A stretch of DNA of 43,044 nt from Candidatus Cryptobacteroides caccocaballi (GCA_018064725.1 JAGHUQ010000014.1:1-43044), one strand, 5' to 3'. Counted from the first letter of the stretch, positions 26,174-34,257 are shown. Translations and numbers: made by a program. The notes: generated by a model not told the origin, from the letters alone.

Positions 26174-26765
26174 CAAGCAGCCCTGCCTTACGTGCGTATT
26201 CGATGATCATGTCCGCAGTCTGCTCAATTCCTATCTTGGAAGAATCGATACAGAGATCGTAGTTTGAGGCAACGCCCCAATTCCCGAAGGTATAGTGGTT
26301 ATAATAGCTCTCTCGTGCCCTGTCCTTCTTCTCGATATAAGACTCGACCTTCGCCGGATCAACGCCGCATCGATCGATGATCCTGGCTTTCCTGCTCTCC
26401 ATGGATGCCGTGATGAACACATCAAGAGTACAGTCCATGTCGCGAAGGATATAGTCTGAACAACGGCCCACGATGATTGCAGAACCGCTTTCGGCAATGT
26501 TACGTATGGTCTGGCTCTGCAGCTGGAACAGCATGACATCCTCGTTCGATCCATTGATTACGGAAGAAAGGCCCTGCAAAAGGCTGCTTCTGCTCTCGTC
26601 CTTCCTAGAGAACATTCCGGCACTGAGGCCGCTTTCCTCCGCAGCACGAGTAAGGAGTTCATTGTCATACACAGGTATGCCTAATTTCTTTCCGAGTTCC
26701 ATTGCAGTAGACTTTCCACCACTGCCGAACTGCCTTCCGATGTTTATGATAACCTTCTTTGCCAT
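26166..26765 (-). CDS. Cytidylate kinase-like family protein
   Basis: A 199-residue P-loop protein of the cytidylate kinase-like family (Cytidylate_kin2). The start MAKKVIINIGRQFGSGGKSTAMELGKK carries the nucleotide-binding loop GRQFGSGGKS, with the start set at ATG 26765 rather than 26807. A later IIVGRCSDYIL and a lid-like Arg/Lys region (RKARIID...DRARESYYNHYT) fit the family. It is smaller than and distinct from housekeeping Cmk; the acceptor nucleotide is unknown. It starts 1 nt after the MATE stop and overlaps the serine hydrolase start, so it is firmly within the operon. Confidence 0.85.
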   Translation of the reverse strand: MAKKVIINIGRQFGSGGKSTAMELGKKLGIPVYDNELLTRAAEESGLSAGMFSRKDESRSSLLQGLSSVINGSNEDVMLFQLQSQTIRNIAESGSAIIVGRCSDYILRDMDCTLDVFITASMESRKARIIDRCGVDPAKVESYIEKKDRARESYYNHYTFGNWGVASNYDLCIDSSKIGIEQTADMIIEYARKAGLLDE

Positions 26766-26766
26766 A

Positions 26767-28155
26767 TTACATTCTGCTGCCAAGCACGGCTGGATCATCG
26801 CCGTCATTGAGTGAGTTCAACTGTCTGAGAAGCTTTGCCCTCATGACAAGCGCGATTGCGGCTGCGAGTATATCCGAAATCGGGAAACTCCACCACACGC
26901 CGTCACCATCCAGAAAAAGAGGAAGGACATAGAGAAGAGGGACAAGAATGATGAGCTGTCTTACCAGTGACAGGAAGATGGACTTGGTAATCATTCCCAG
27001 CGACTGGAACAGATTGGTAGCGATCATGCTTATACCGATGCTCCAGATGCAGCAGTTCATTATCCTTAGCCCATGAGCAGAAAGTTCGATGAGCTCCGGG
27101 TCATGAGTGAAGATTCCGGCTAGAGTCCTGGGAATCAAAACGCTGCAAAGGAATGCGGAAGTCACTATGACCGTGGCCATGTTGGTAGTCTTCTTGTAGA
27201 CCTCGATCACCCTCTTGTACTTTCTTGCGCCATAGTTATATCCGGCAATCGGCTGCATTCCCTGATTGAATCCCATGCAGATCATGATGAAAAGGAAGGT
27301 CAGCCTGTTGTTGATGCCATACGCACCGACACCGAGATCGCCGCAATATCTGACGAGCTGCTTGTTGATGAAGATGGTCACGATGCAGCTTGCCGCATTC
27401 ATCAGGAATGGTCCGAAGCCTATCTCTGTCGAATCCTTTGCAATCCTCCAGTCGAAACGGCATATTCCCTTCTCGAAATGCAGGACCTTCTTCTTGTCAC
27501 TGAAGAGCACCATAATCACGATGAGCGCAAGTGTCTGTGACAAAACAGTTGCCCATGCTGCGCCCTTGATACCCAAGTCCAGCACAAATATCATCACCGG
27601 ATCGAGTATCGTATTGAAAATGACGGTGAACAAGGTAAGGCCCATCGCCGTCCTCGGGTTGCCGGAAGATCTCATTGCTCCGTTCAATCCGAAGTAAAGA
27701 TGCGTAACGGCATTACCGGCGAGGATAATCTGCATATACTCTCGCGCATATCCTATGGTATTCTCACTAGCTCCGAAGAACATCAGGATAGGATCCAGGA
27801 ACATCAGGGCGACCGCCATGAATATCAGTCCGACCAATATATTGAGAGTCACAATGTTGCCAAGCACCTTATTTGCAGCAGCATAATTCTTCTGTCCCAG
27901 GAGGATCGAAAGCATAGTCGCACCGCCGACGCCCACGAGCGTTCCGAATGCCGTAGAAAGGTTCATCAGCGGGAATGTGATAGCCAAACCCGAGATTGCA
28001 AGAGCACCTACACCCTGTCCGATGAAGATGCTATCTACCATATTATAGAGAGAAGAAGCCGTCATTGCGATGATCGCAGGGACGGCATAATTCTTCAAAA
28101 GCTTACTTATTTTCTCTGTACCGAGTTCTGTTGGTACTGCCTGATTATCAGTCAT
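26767..28155 (-). CDS. MATE family efflux transporter
   Basis: A 462-residue inner-membrane protein with about 12 predicted spans in two related halves, each with MatE-type sequence (AVPAIIAMTASSLYNMVDSIFIGQG near the N-terminus; FGPFLMNAASCIVTIFINKQ at the start of the second half). MATE pumps export cationic drugs or metabolites by H+ or Na+ antiport; the substrate here cannot be predicted. Sequence style (NMVDSIFIGQGVG, GFNQGMQPIAGYNYGARKYKRV) is of the DinF/NorM-like group common in gut Bacteroidota and Firmicutes. The ATG overlaps the FKBP stop by 8 nt and the stop is 1 nt from the next ATG. Confidence 0.92.
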   Translation of the reverse strand: MTDNQAVPTELGTEKISKLLKNYAVPAIIAMTASSLYNMVDSIFIGQGVGALAISGLAITFPLMNLSTAFGTLVGVGGATMLSILLGQKNYAAANKVLGNIVTLNILVGLIFMAVALMFLDPILMFFGASENTIGYAREYMQIILAGNAVTHLYFGLNGAMRSSGNPRTAMGLTLFTVIFNTILDPVMIFVLDLGIKGAAWATVLSQTLALIVIMVLFSDKKKVLHFEKGICRFDWRIAKDSTEIGFGPFLMNAASCIVTIFINKQLVRYCGDLGVGAYGINNRLTFLFIMICMGFNQGMQPIAGYNYGARKYKRVIEVYKKTTNMATVIVTSAFLCSVLIPRTLAGIFTHDPELIELSAHGLRIMNCCIWSIGISMIATNLFQSLGMITKSIFLSLVRQLIILVPLLYVLPLFLDGDGVWWSFPISDILAAAIALVMRAKLLRQLNSLNDGDDPAVLGSRM

Positions 28156-29164
28156 TGGAATCGTCTACAATTTCAATTTCGAAAATTAATGGGGCGTACT
28201 CGGGAATCTTGTCTCCGGAGCCAGATGCTCCATATCCATAGTTCGAATAGAAGATGCCGACGCCCTTCTCATTCGGTCTCATGTTCCAAAGGGTAAGGGC
28301 AAAACCACTGATGGTGTTAGACCCGCTCAATGTGATATCCGAATAATTCTCGCCCATCTTGATCTTCACCGGCCCATAGGTCCTATCTGAAGAGTACACA
28401 TTATAGATCTTCGCAAGATCCGGATCCGTGGTATCAAATACCTGACCGTTGAGGAGACGTCCGGTATAGTTGATGTAGAAAGTCGAATCCTTCTTGTATG
28501 CAGTCGTGTCTGAAGGCTCCTTCGTACGGATGTATCTGAAGCCGCGGGAACTCTTCTTGATCTGGCTGGCATCATAATTGGCTGCGATGTACCTGTCCAT
28601 GGTATCGATCTGCCAACGGTCAAGGCTATCGGTAGCGTCAGCGACCTTGAGCTCGTAAATATAGTCCACCGATGCGCCCTTGGTGTCATCAAGGTATCCG
28701 TTCAGAGACTCATGTCTGTTGCCGGTAAGAAGCCAGCGAGGAATAACCACCGTCCTGGTGCCACCTACCTTCATATCCCTGAGGGCATACTCAACACCGG
28801 CAAGCTGATTATTGTCGGCTAGCTTCCACACATGGTCACCATAATAAGTCGCCTTCTCATACTTGCCGAGCTGCTTCATGAGTTCAGGATCAGTAGTCTT
28901 CTCGATATTGCCGGAAATGCTCCTTACTGTATATGTCACGAAGACGTAATCCTTGTCTCCCACCTCTTCGCCGGTACCGACGACCTCGTCAAGGACATAT
29001 AATCCATCATTCCTCATCTGGACATCCGGATGGTTCATCGACATCCACGCCTCAAGGTATCTCTTTGCATCAGCGTAATTATAGCTGCTGACCGTCCTCG
29101 CACAGGAAGCAGAAAGTGCGACCAGCACGCAGGCAGAAAGAATATATGCTAAGTTTCTCTTCAT
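28148..29164 (-). CDS. FKBP-type peptidyl-prolyl isomerase lipoprotein, two domains
   Basis: A lipoprotein of 338 residues starting at ATG 29164 (the track start 29185 lies at the promoter box). The signal peptide ends in lipobox LSASC (about residue 21). The first FKBP-like unit covers about residues 45-165 (GTGEEVGDKDYVFVTYTV, LRDMKVGGTRTVVIP). The second, about 215-335, has YINYTGRLLNGQVFDTTD, GFALTLWNMRPNEKGVGIFYSNYGYG and a final PLIFEIEIVD. FKBPs speed cis-trans isomerisation at proline and act as periplasmic chaperones; the second unit keeps more of the standard pattern. It has its own promoter box besides readthrough from the upstream FKBP gene. Confidence 0.88.
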   Translation of the reverse strand: MKRNLAYILSACVLVALSASCARTVSSYNYADAKRYLEAWMSMNHPDVQMRNDGLYVLDEVVGTGEEVGDKDYVFVTYTVRSISGNIEKTTDPELMKQLGKYEKATYYGDHVWKLADNNQLAGVEYALRDMKVGGTRTVVIPRWLLTGNRHESLNGYLDDTKGASVDYIYELKVADATDSLDRWQIDTMDRYIAANYDASQIKKSSRGFRYIRTKEPSDTTAYKKDSTFYINYTGRLLNGQVFDTTDPDLAKIYNVYSSDRTYGPVKIKMGENYSDITLSGSNTISGFALTLWNMRPNEKGVGIFYSNYGYGASGSGDKIPEYAPLIFEIEIVDDSND

Positions 29165-29182
29165 TTCTTTAAAATAATCCCG

Positions 29183-29190
29183 CAAATATA
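29183..29190 (-). promoter_or_regulatory. Internal -7 box before the two-domain FKBP gene
   Basis: On the minus strand this reads TATATTTG, an exact TAnnTTTG match, 18 nt before the ATG at 29164. It lies in the only sizeable gap (38 nt) of the six-gene run, so the last four genes can be expressed separately. Confidence 0.5.
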
Positions 29191-29202
29191 CTAAAAAATC
29201 AC

Positions 29203-29736
29203 TTATTCATTGCTCACGCCCTCAACCCAGACGACATAAGCCAGAGCTGAATTAGCAGGAATCGTGCCGACAGCCTTCTTTCCGAAGCCATACTTACCGG
29301 AAAAAAGGATCACGCACTGTTCACCAGCCTTGACGCCGACCAGTCCGTCACGGAGCCCGCGATGTATGTCCGCATCCGACATATTCACCGTCTTGACCTC
29401 ATAATCAGCGGATTCGGCCGTCCATCCGATGGACTCGGCCTCTTCCCTGTTATTGGTAGCGAACATATACTGGGAAGATATTCCGGAATTGAACACATAT
29501 CCGCAATAATAGAAGGCGACGCGTCCATGATCACCCAGTTCCTCGCCCTGACCTGGATTGAGAACAAGTCTGTGTGAGCCGTTATTATGGACGACCGTCA
29601 GCGTACTATCCCTCTTTATCTGTGACTGGATGTACTGGTCTATCTTGTCTTCCTGGCTGTTGTACGTTGACTCATAGCTGGCCTTGGTACAGGAAGCCAG
29701 CATCAATGCCATGACTATGAAAAAAATATTTCTCAT
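29203..29736 (-). CDS. Small FKBP-type peptidyl-prolyl isomerase lipoprotein
   Basis: A 177-residue lipoprotein: signal MRNIFFIVMALMLASC with Cys at about residue 16. A single FKBP domain covers about residues 55-175, with VAFYYCGYVFNSGI, DGLVGVKAGEQCVILFSGKYGFGKKAVGTIPANSALAYVVWV. The last stretch is the typical FKBP C-terminal pattern. Some aromatic pocket residues differ from active FKBPs, so isomerase activity is not certain. It overlaps the nrnA-like stop by ATGA and is followed by the two-domain FKBP, a pair also seen next to each other in other Bacteroidales (GldI-like lipoproteins are related). The likely role is folding in the periplasm. Confidence 0.85.
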   Translation of the reverse strand: MRNIFFIVMALMLASCTKASYESTYNSQEDKIDQYIQSQIKRDSTLTVVHNNGSHRLVLNPGQGEELGDHGRVAFYYCGYVFNSGISSQYMFATNNREEAESIGWTAESADYEVKTVNMSDADIHRGLRDGLVGVKAGEQCVILFSGKYGFGKKAVGTIPANSALAYVVWVEGVSNE

Positions 29737-30782
29737 TCGTTGAAGAATTTCCTTGTTACCGTCTCGATATAGGTGGCGACGCTCTGCGGATCGGTCACAT
29801 CAGCCGGGATTTCAAGTCGCCCGCCGGCTGCATTCTCGTGTCCGCCACCATGGAAATAATTGCCGGCGCACACATTTGCGCTCACGCCCTTCTCTGAGCG
29901 GACGGATATTCTATACACGGACTCATCCTGCTGCTTTGCAAAGATGCTCATCCTCACCCCACGTATGCCCAGAGGCATATTCACGAATGCTTCCGTGTCC
30001 CCTTCCCTCACGTCGAACTTGCGTTTATCCTCTTCGCCGAGCACCATGTAGGCAACACCGTCGGGAGTAATCGTCAACACGTCTGAAAGCAGGTGGCCAA
30101 GCAGACGATATCTCTCTTCACGATAGTTATTGTATATTCCGTAAAGGATAGAATCCCTGTCGACGCCTGCAGCAATGAGTTTAGAAGCCATCTCAAGGGT
30201 AGATGGATAAGTCGAATTCGCGAAATTATTGGTATCCGTAGTCATTCCCGTCATCAGGCAACGCGCGCAATGCGGCGGGAGAGCTGATGCATCTCCGGAC
30301 ACATCCGGCATCTCCATCAGGACATGATAGAGAAGTTCGCTGGCAGATGAGACCTGGGTATCTGAAAAGCACAGGTCGAAAGACTCCCTGTCTGGCCTTA
30401 AATGATGATCAATCAGAACCTTAGGACAAGAAAGCGACTTTAATGAAGAAGACAGGAGATCAGCCCTGCTGAAGTTATTGAAATCCAGACAGACCAGAAG
30501 GTCGGCTGATGCCAGCAACGACTCTGCACGTTCAAGCCCCTCGGCCGCGACTATCGGTTGTCCTTCTGCCGCACCTTCAAGCACAAAACGCAGTGTCTCA
30601 GGCACTTCATCAGAAACGAACACAGTCGAGGCAACGCCTCTTGAATTCAGATAATGCTGAAGACCGAAGCTACTTCCCAGTGCATCCCCGTCCGGATGGA
30701 CATGAGTAACTATCGCAGTGTTGGTTGCTTTACCAAAAAGTTCGTCGAGTCTCGCGAGACTCTGTCTGTCAAGTGTATCCAA
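29733..30782 (-). CDS. DHH-family phosphoesterase (NrnA-like oligoribonuclease / pAp phosphatase)
   Basis: A 349-residue cytoplasmic DHH/DHHA1 protein. Catalytic metal motifs are HVHPDGDALGSSFG (about residue 25), CLDFNN (about 97), DHHLRPD (about 125) and a later Asp in MTDTNNF. The DHHA1 motif is FHGGGHENAAGG near the end. NrnA-type enzymes degrade short oligoribonucleotides (nanoRNA) and/or 3',5'-pAp. The start is a TTG at 30782: there is no in-frame ATG upstream, and the promoter box at 30802-30809 leaves a leader of roughly 13 nt. It heads the six-gene run. Confidence 0.9.
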   Translation of the reverse strand: MDTLDRQSLARLDELFGKATNTAIVTHVHPDGDALGSSFGLQHYLNSRGVASTVFVSDEVPETLRFVLEGAAEGQPIVAAEGLERAESLLASADLLVCLDFNNFSRADLLSSSLKSLSCPKVLIDHHLRPDRESFDLCFSDTQVSSASELLYHVLMEMPDVSGDASALPPHCARCLMTGMTTDTNNFANSTYPSTLEMASKLIAAGVDRDSILYGIYNNYREERYRLLGHLLSDVLTITPDGVAYMVLGEEDKRKFDVREGDTEAFVNMPLGIRGVRMSIFAKQQDESVYRISVRSEKGVSANVCAGNYFHGGGHENAAGGRLEIPADVTDPQSVATYIETVTRKFFNE

Positions 30783-30801
30783 AAGCCAAAATCTTATGAC
30801 G

Positions 30802-30809
30802 CAAATTTA
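30802..30809 (-). promoter_or_regulatory. -7 promoter box for the nrnA-headed operon
   Basis: On the minus strand this reads TAAATTTG, an exact TAnnTTTG match, 19 nt before the TTG start. It is divergent from the box at 30842-30849. Confidence 0.6.
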
Positions 30810-30841
30810 GAAATTATATTGCATTTCATAAATGAATTTTT

Positions 30842-30849
30842 TAACTTTG
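30842..30849 (+). promoter_or_regulatory. -7 promoter box for the pilin-like/DUF3822/rsmD/ybaK unit
   Basis: TAACTTTG, an exact TAnnTTTG match. It leaves a leader of about 50 nt, AT-rich and unstructured by eye, before the ATG at 30905. Confidence 0.6.
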
Positions 30850-30904
30850 TCCGGATTTTAGAATCAACTGCAAAACTGATAATAAAACAAAATAAAATAC
30901 CACA

Positions 30905-31624
30905 ATGAAAATCTTGAAGATCATCCTCACATCAGTAGTGCTTCCACTCTGCATCGCAGGTCTCGCTTATCTTTGCGTCGACAGCGTCATGCAGCCGGTA
31001 AAGTTCAACAAGCAGCAGGACGCCCGTGAGCAGGTTGCCATCCAGCGCCTCAAGGACATCCGTACACTCCAGAACTCATTCAAGAGTAAGTATGGTAGGT
31101 ACGCTCCTACTATCGACTCACTCAAGTGGTACTACAACGAAGGCGAGATGGACATCGTCCTCCAGTTCGGTTCACAGGACGACTCTATCGCTGACCTCAA
31201 CAGAACAAACTTCATCAAGAGCAGCAGGCTCAAGGGCGAGGCTCTCGAGGCACAGCTCTATCAGGAGTACCTCAATGGCAAGGCTGTCTGGGGTAAGGTT
31301 AACCACCCAATTCCAGTAAAGGACACCCTTTGCAAGAGAGACGATTTCTGCATCGACTCAATCGCATTCATCCCTGCTTGTGGAGACTCAGTCATCATGG
31401 AGTCTACCATCAAGACCGTTTCAGGTGTAAAGGTTCCTCTCTTCGAGGCTAAGATGCCTTACGCTATCAACGAGAACGGCAAGATCAAGGAGTACCTCCT
31501 CAAAGGTCTTGATCACCAGCTCGTAGTCAACAGGTATTATGAGAGAGAGGACGGCGGACGCTACCCTGGCCTTATGGTAGGTAGCATCTCAGCTCCTAAC
31601 AACAATGCAGGTAACTGGGAGTAA
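30905..31624 (+). CDS. Membrane-anchored pilin-like protein of unknown function
   Basis: A 239-residue protein I cannot assign to a named family. It has one hydrophobic N-terminal segment (about 4-25), then a probable helix with charged and Gln residues (about 35-62). That segment ends in RLKDIRTLQNSFKSKYGRYAP, which recalls the helix and GxYP turn of type II/IV (pseudo)pilins. The remainder has four Cys (pairs near residues 145-152 and 159) and looks beta-rich. There is no prepilin peptidase site, so it is pilin-like at most and is probably held in the inner membrane with the bulk in the periplasm. Codon bias suggests high expression. Its last 20 nt overlap the DUF3822 gene. Confidence 0.75.
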   Translation: MKILKIILTSVVLPLCIAGLAYLCVDSVMQPVKFNKQQDAREQVAIQRLKDIRTLQNSFKSKYGRYAPTIDSLKWYYNEGEMDIVLQFGSQDDSIADLNRTNFIKSSRLKGEALEAQLYQEYLNGKAVWGKVNHPIPVKDTLCKRDDFCIDSIAFIPACGDSVIMESTIKTVSGVKVPLFEAKMPYAINENGKIKEYLLKGLDHQLVVNRYYEREDGGRYPGLMVGSISAPNNNAGNWE

Positions 31625-32279
31625 AACTCAGGTTTCCATCCAGGTCAAATCGGATGGATTCGCAATCAATAGCGGCTGCGCCCGGTCAGAATGGCTGGGC
31701 GCAGACCGTATCTTTACCACCCCTGAACTTCAGAAAAGGTATGACGAAGTAGCAATTTCGGTATTCACACCGAAGTTCACTCTCGTTCCGACCAACTTCT
31801 TCAGGGCGGAGGATGCGCGTGCGATGCTCGCAGAGACCTACACTCTGGCTGCCGAAGAAAGTGTCGGCTACGCCCAGCTCCCACAATTCGGAGCAGTAGC
31901 GATATTCTCGACCAGCACTAGCGGATCACTTGCCAGGATGCTCCATGAGTCGGTAAGGAAGACTGACGGAAACAAGGGACTCCTTATTCCGGAGCAGTAT
32001 TTCATGCTGACCTCACTTGACAAGATCAGCGAATACAACAAGATCGTTGCTTCCTATGCAGATGGATACATACATCTGATCGTAGCACAGGGAAAGACAC
32101 TGCTCCTCTGCAATTCATTCGAAGCATCAGACTTCACCACGGCGGAATACTTTATATTTATGGTATTGCGCAAATTCCAGCTCAACCCAGAGGTTTCAAC
32201 AATCTACTTCCGCACTCCTCTCTCCGCGGAAGAAGAAGAATCGCTCTACAGTTATTTCCATTCAGTCGAGAATTTCTAG
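31605..32279 (+). CDS. DUF3822 family protein
   Basis: A 224-residue cytoplasmic protein matching DUF3822, a Bacteroidota family of unknown function. Features seen: an N-terminal strand-rich half (VAISVFTPKFTLVPTNFF is a typical stretch), then YIHLIVAQGKTLLLCNSFEASDFTTAEYFIFMVLRKFQLNP, which resembles the second half of actin-like (ASKHA) folds found in PilM. From memory, which I cannot check here, a structure in this family was described as actin-like. The start ATG overlaps the upstream gene by 20 nt in another frame and the stop abuts rsmD (TAG-ATG), so it is tightly coupled to both. Confidence 0.85.
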   Translation: MQVTGSKTQVSIQVKSDGFAINSGCARSEWLGADRIFTTPELQKRYDEVAISVFTPKFTLVPTNFFRAEDARAMLAETYTLAAEESVGYAQLPQFGAVAIFSTSTSGSLARMLHESVRKTDGNKGLLIPEQYFMLTSLDKISEYNKIVASYADGYIHLIVAQGKTLLLCNSFEASDFTTAEYFIFMVLRKFQLNPEVSTIYFRTPLSAEEEESLYSYFHSVENF

Positions 32280-32813
32280 ATGAGAATCATAGGCGGCAAG
32301 CTCAAGGGTAAGATGATATTCCCACCTAACGGTTACAAGGCACGTCCGACGACGGACTTTGCCAAGGAGGGCTTGTTCAACATACTCAACAATGAACACG
32401 AATTCGAGGGCCTGAAGGTACTCGATCTTTTCGGAGGAACAGGAGCCATATCCTATGAATTTGCTTCACGTGGAGCAGAGAGAGTCTACTGTGTGGAGAT
32501 GCTTCCGATGCACGCAAACTTCATCAAGTCACAGGCATCAAAGTTCGGATTGGACAACCTTACTACAGTTCACCACAACGTCTTCGACTTCCTTGAGATC
32601 TGTCACGAGAAGTTCGACCTGATCTTCGCGGACCCACCTTATGCAATCGAGGGTCTCGCTGGTATCCCGGATAAGGTATTCTCAAAAGATATACTTCACG
32701 ATGGTTGCTACTTTATACTTGAGCATGGTGACGACTATGATTTCAGCAATCATCCTCATTTCGTAAAGATGAGGAAGTATGGCAATGTACATTTCAGCTT
32801 TTTCGAGAAATAG
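32280..32813 (+). CDS. rsmD: 16S rRNA (guanine(966)-N(2))-methyltransferase RsmD
   Basis: A 177-residue SAM-dependent methyltransferase that modifies G966 (E. coli numbering) of 16S rRNA near the P site. The N-terminus MRIIGGKLKGKMI and RPTTDFAKEGLFNIL are typical of RsmD. The SAM-binding loop is LDLFGGTGAISYEFASRG (about residue 46) and the catalytic motif is DPPY in LIFADPPYAIEG (about residue 116). Length is slightly shorter than E. coli RsmD (198). It begins immediately after the DUF3822 stop. The frequent partner coaD is not next to it here. Confidence 0.93.
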   Translation: MRIIGGKLKGKMIFPPNGYKARPTTDFAKEGLFNILNNEHEFEGLKVLDLFGGTGAISYEFASRGAERVYCVEMLPMHANFIKSQASKFGLDNLTTVHHNVFDFLEICHEKFDLIFADPPYAIEGLAGIPDKVFSKDILHDGCYFILEHGDDYDFSNHPHFVKMRKYGNVHFSFFEK

Positions 32814-32816
32814 ATA

Positions 32817-33293
32817 ATGGCCAAGATAGAAAAGACAAATGCTGCCCGTCTTCTGGACAAGGCAGGCGTAGCATATGAGCTCGTTCCATACGAGGTTGAT
32901 GAGAACAATCTGGCAGCAGACCATGTAGCAGCTCAGCTTGGCGAGCCGCTCGAGCAGGTATTCAAGACGCTCGTACTTCAGGGCGACAAGACAGGTCACT
33001 TTGTGTGCGTCATTCCGGGCGGCGAAGAAATCAACCTGAAGAAGGCTGCGAAGATTTCAGGAAACAAGAAGTGTGACCTCATACACATGAAGGAATTGCT
33101 TCCTACGACCGGCTACATCAGAGGAGGTTGCTCCCCAATCGGAATGAAGAAGCCGTTCCCGACATATATTGAGGAAAGCGCACTGCTATACGACTATATA
33201 TATATTAGCGCGGGCGTGCGAGGGTTGCAATTCAAGATCAATCCTGAGGACCTCATCGCATTCGTTCCTGCAGAGCCATCCGATATCGTATAA
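32817..33293 (+). CDS. ybaK: Cys-tRNA(Pro) deacylase YbaK/EbsC
   Basis: A 158-residue trans-editing protein that removes Cys from mischarged tRNA-Pro. The family pattern is visible: KTNAARLLDKAGVAYELVPYEVDE at the start, VFKTLVLQGDKTGHFVCVIPGGEEINLKKAAK with the conserved Lys in FKTLV, then GGCSPIGMKKPFPTYIEE and the final beta strand RGLQFKINPEDLI. The length equals E. coli YbaK (159). It follows rsmD by 3 nt and is the last gene of this unit. The structured repeat copy 2 begins 10 nt after its stop. Confidence 0.93.
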   Translation: MAKIEKTNAARLLDKAGVAYELVPYEVDENNLAADHVAAQLGEPLEQVFKTLVLQGDKTGHFVCVIPGGEEINLKKAAKISGNKKCDLIHMKELLPTTGYIRGGCSPIGMKKPFPTYIEESALLYDYIYISAGVRGLQFKINPEDLIAFVPAEPSDIV

Positions 33294-33302
33294 TCTTCTT
33301 TT

Positions 33303-33438
33303 CGCCTATAAGGTTGGCAATAGCCGATCTGAGGGCGTGTCCACCCCCGGACACGGGGAGGGCCCAAGCATGCTTGGGAGGGGCCGACGAGGCGAAGCCG
33401 AGGAGTCCCGAAGACGGCTATGCGCAACCTGATAGGCG
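33303..33438. repeat. Structured extragenic repeat element, copy 2
   Basis: A 136-nt element closed by a 24-nt imperfect inverted repeat (33303-33326 with 33415-33438; 20 of 24 positions pair). Inside are hairpin GTGTCC-ACCCCC-GGACAC, whose C-rich loop could pair with the GGGG just downstream (33355-33358). Next come hairpin CCCAAG-CATG-CTTGGG and the core AGGGGCCGACGAGGCGAAGC. Order and core match copy 1 at 24831-24945, while stem sequences differ. It lies between the convergent ybaK and tpiA genes. No convincing coding sequence covers it; the 87-codon ORF across it is chance. Confidence 0.65.
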
Positions 33439-33454
33439 CAGATACAGATAACAA

Positions 33455-33481
33455 ATAAGCCGACCCAGTGGGCCGGCTTAT
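33455..33481. terminator. Terminator hairpin downstream of tpiA
   Basis: The stem ATAAGCCG-a-CCC / GGG-c-CGGCTTAT has loop AGT and one mismatch. On the minus strand it continues into TTTGTT, so it best serves tpiA, whose stop is about 20 nt away. Confidence 0.7.
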
Positions 33482-33501
33482 ATTGTCTATGCAGGTTATG
33501 C

Positions 33502-34257
33502 TTAGAATGCAACTGCGATACCGATGAAGTCATCTGCCTTAAGAGCAGCACCACCGATGAGGCCACCGTCGATATCAGGCATTGCGAAGAGCTCCTTAGC
33601 GTTAGAAGGCTTGCAAGAGCCACCATAGAGGATGGTAGTGTCATCAGCAACCTGTGCACCGAACATGTCAGCAAGCACCTTGCGGATGTATGCGTGGATC
33701 TCCTCAGCCTGCTCAGCAGTAGCGGTCTTACCGGTACCGATAGCCCAAACTGGCTCGTAAGCGATGACAACGTTCTTCATATCCTCAGCAGTGAAGTTCT
33801 TAAGAACATTAACGGTCTGAGCCTCGCAAACAGCGAAATGCTTCTCAGCCTCACGCTCCTCGAGATTCTCACCTACGCAAAGGATAACCTTGAGACCGGC
33901 AGCGAGAGCAAGCTTGGTCTTCTCAACGAGCTTCTCATCAGTCTCACCGTAGTACTGGCGACGCTCTGAGTGACCGAGGATGGTGTACTGGCAACCAACT
34001 GAGGTAAGCATGTCAACTGAAACCTCTCCGGTGTATGCACCCTTAGCCTTGTCTGCGCAGTTCTCTGCTGAAAGAGCAACGCGAGTACCCTTTACAACCT
34101 CATTTACAGGATAGAGGTGGGTGAAAGGAGTTGCGATGATAAGTTCTACGTCTGCAGGAACCTCTGCTGACTTTGCAACGACTGCTTTTGCGAGCTCTAC
34201 GCCCTCAGGAACTGTAGTGTTCATCTTCCAGTTACCTGCTACGATGTGTTTTCTCAT
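33502..34257 (-). CDS. tpiA: Triosephosphate isomerase
   Basis: A 251-residue TIM-barrel enzyme interconverting dihydroxyacetone phosphate and glyceraldehyde 3-phosphate in glycolysis. The N-terminal VAGNWKMN carries the catalytic Lys and Asn. His is in [15 protein letters not shown] (about residue 96), and the catalytic Glu and loop 6 are in [20 protein letters not shown] (about residue 168). The phosphate-binding end is [14 protein letters not shown] and [11 protein letters not shown]. Strong codon bias fits high expression. Promoter box at 34312-34319; the leader of about 50 nt contains a small hairpin (CTTGC-TTAG-GCAAG on the minus strand). Confidence 0.97.
   Translation of the reverse strand: MRKHIVAGNWKMNTTVPEGVELAKAVVAKSAEVPADVELIIATPFTHLYPVNEVVKGTRVALSAENCADKAKGAYTGEVSVDMLTSVGCQYTILGHSERRQYYGETDEKLVEKTKLALAAGLKVILCVGENLEEREAEKHFAVCEAQTVNVLKNFTAEDMKNVVIAYEPVWAIGTGKTATAEQAEEIHAYIRKVLADMFGAQVADDTTILYGGSCKPSNAKELFAMPDIDGGLIGGAALKADDFIGIAVAF

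Noticed and set aside
33169-33432. 87-codon ORF over the ybaK end and structured element 2
   Set aside because: Overlaps ybaK out of frame and then crosses GC-rich hairpins; the translation is Arg/Gly/Ser rich without a plausible fold.
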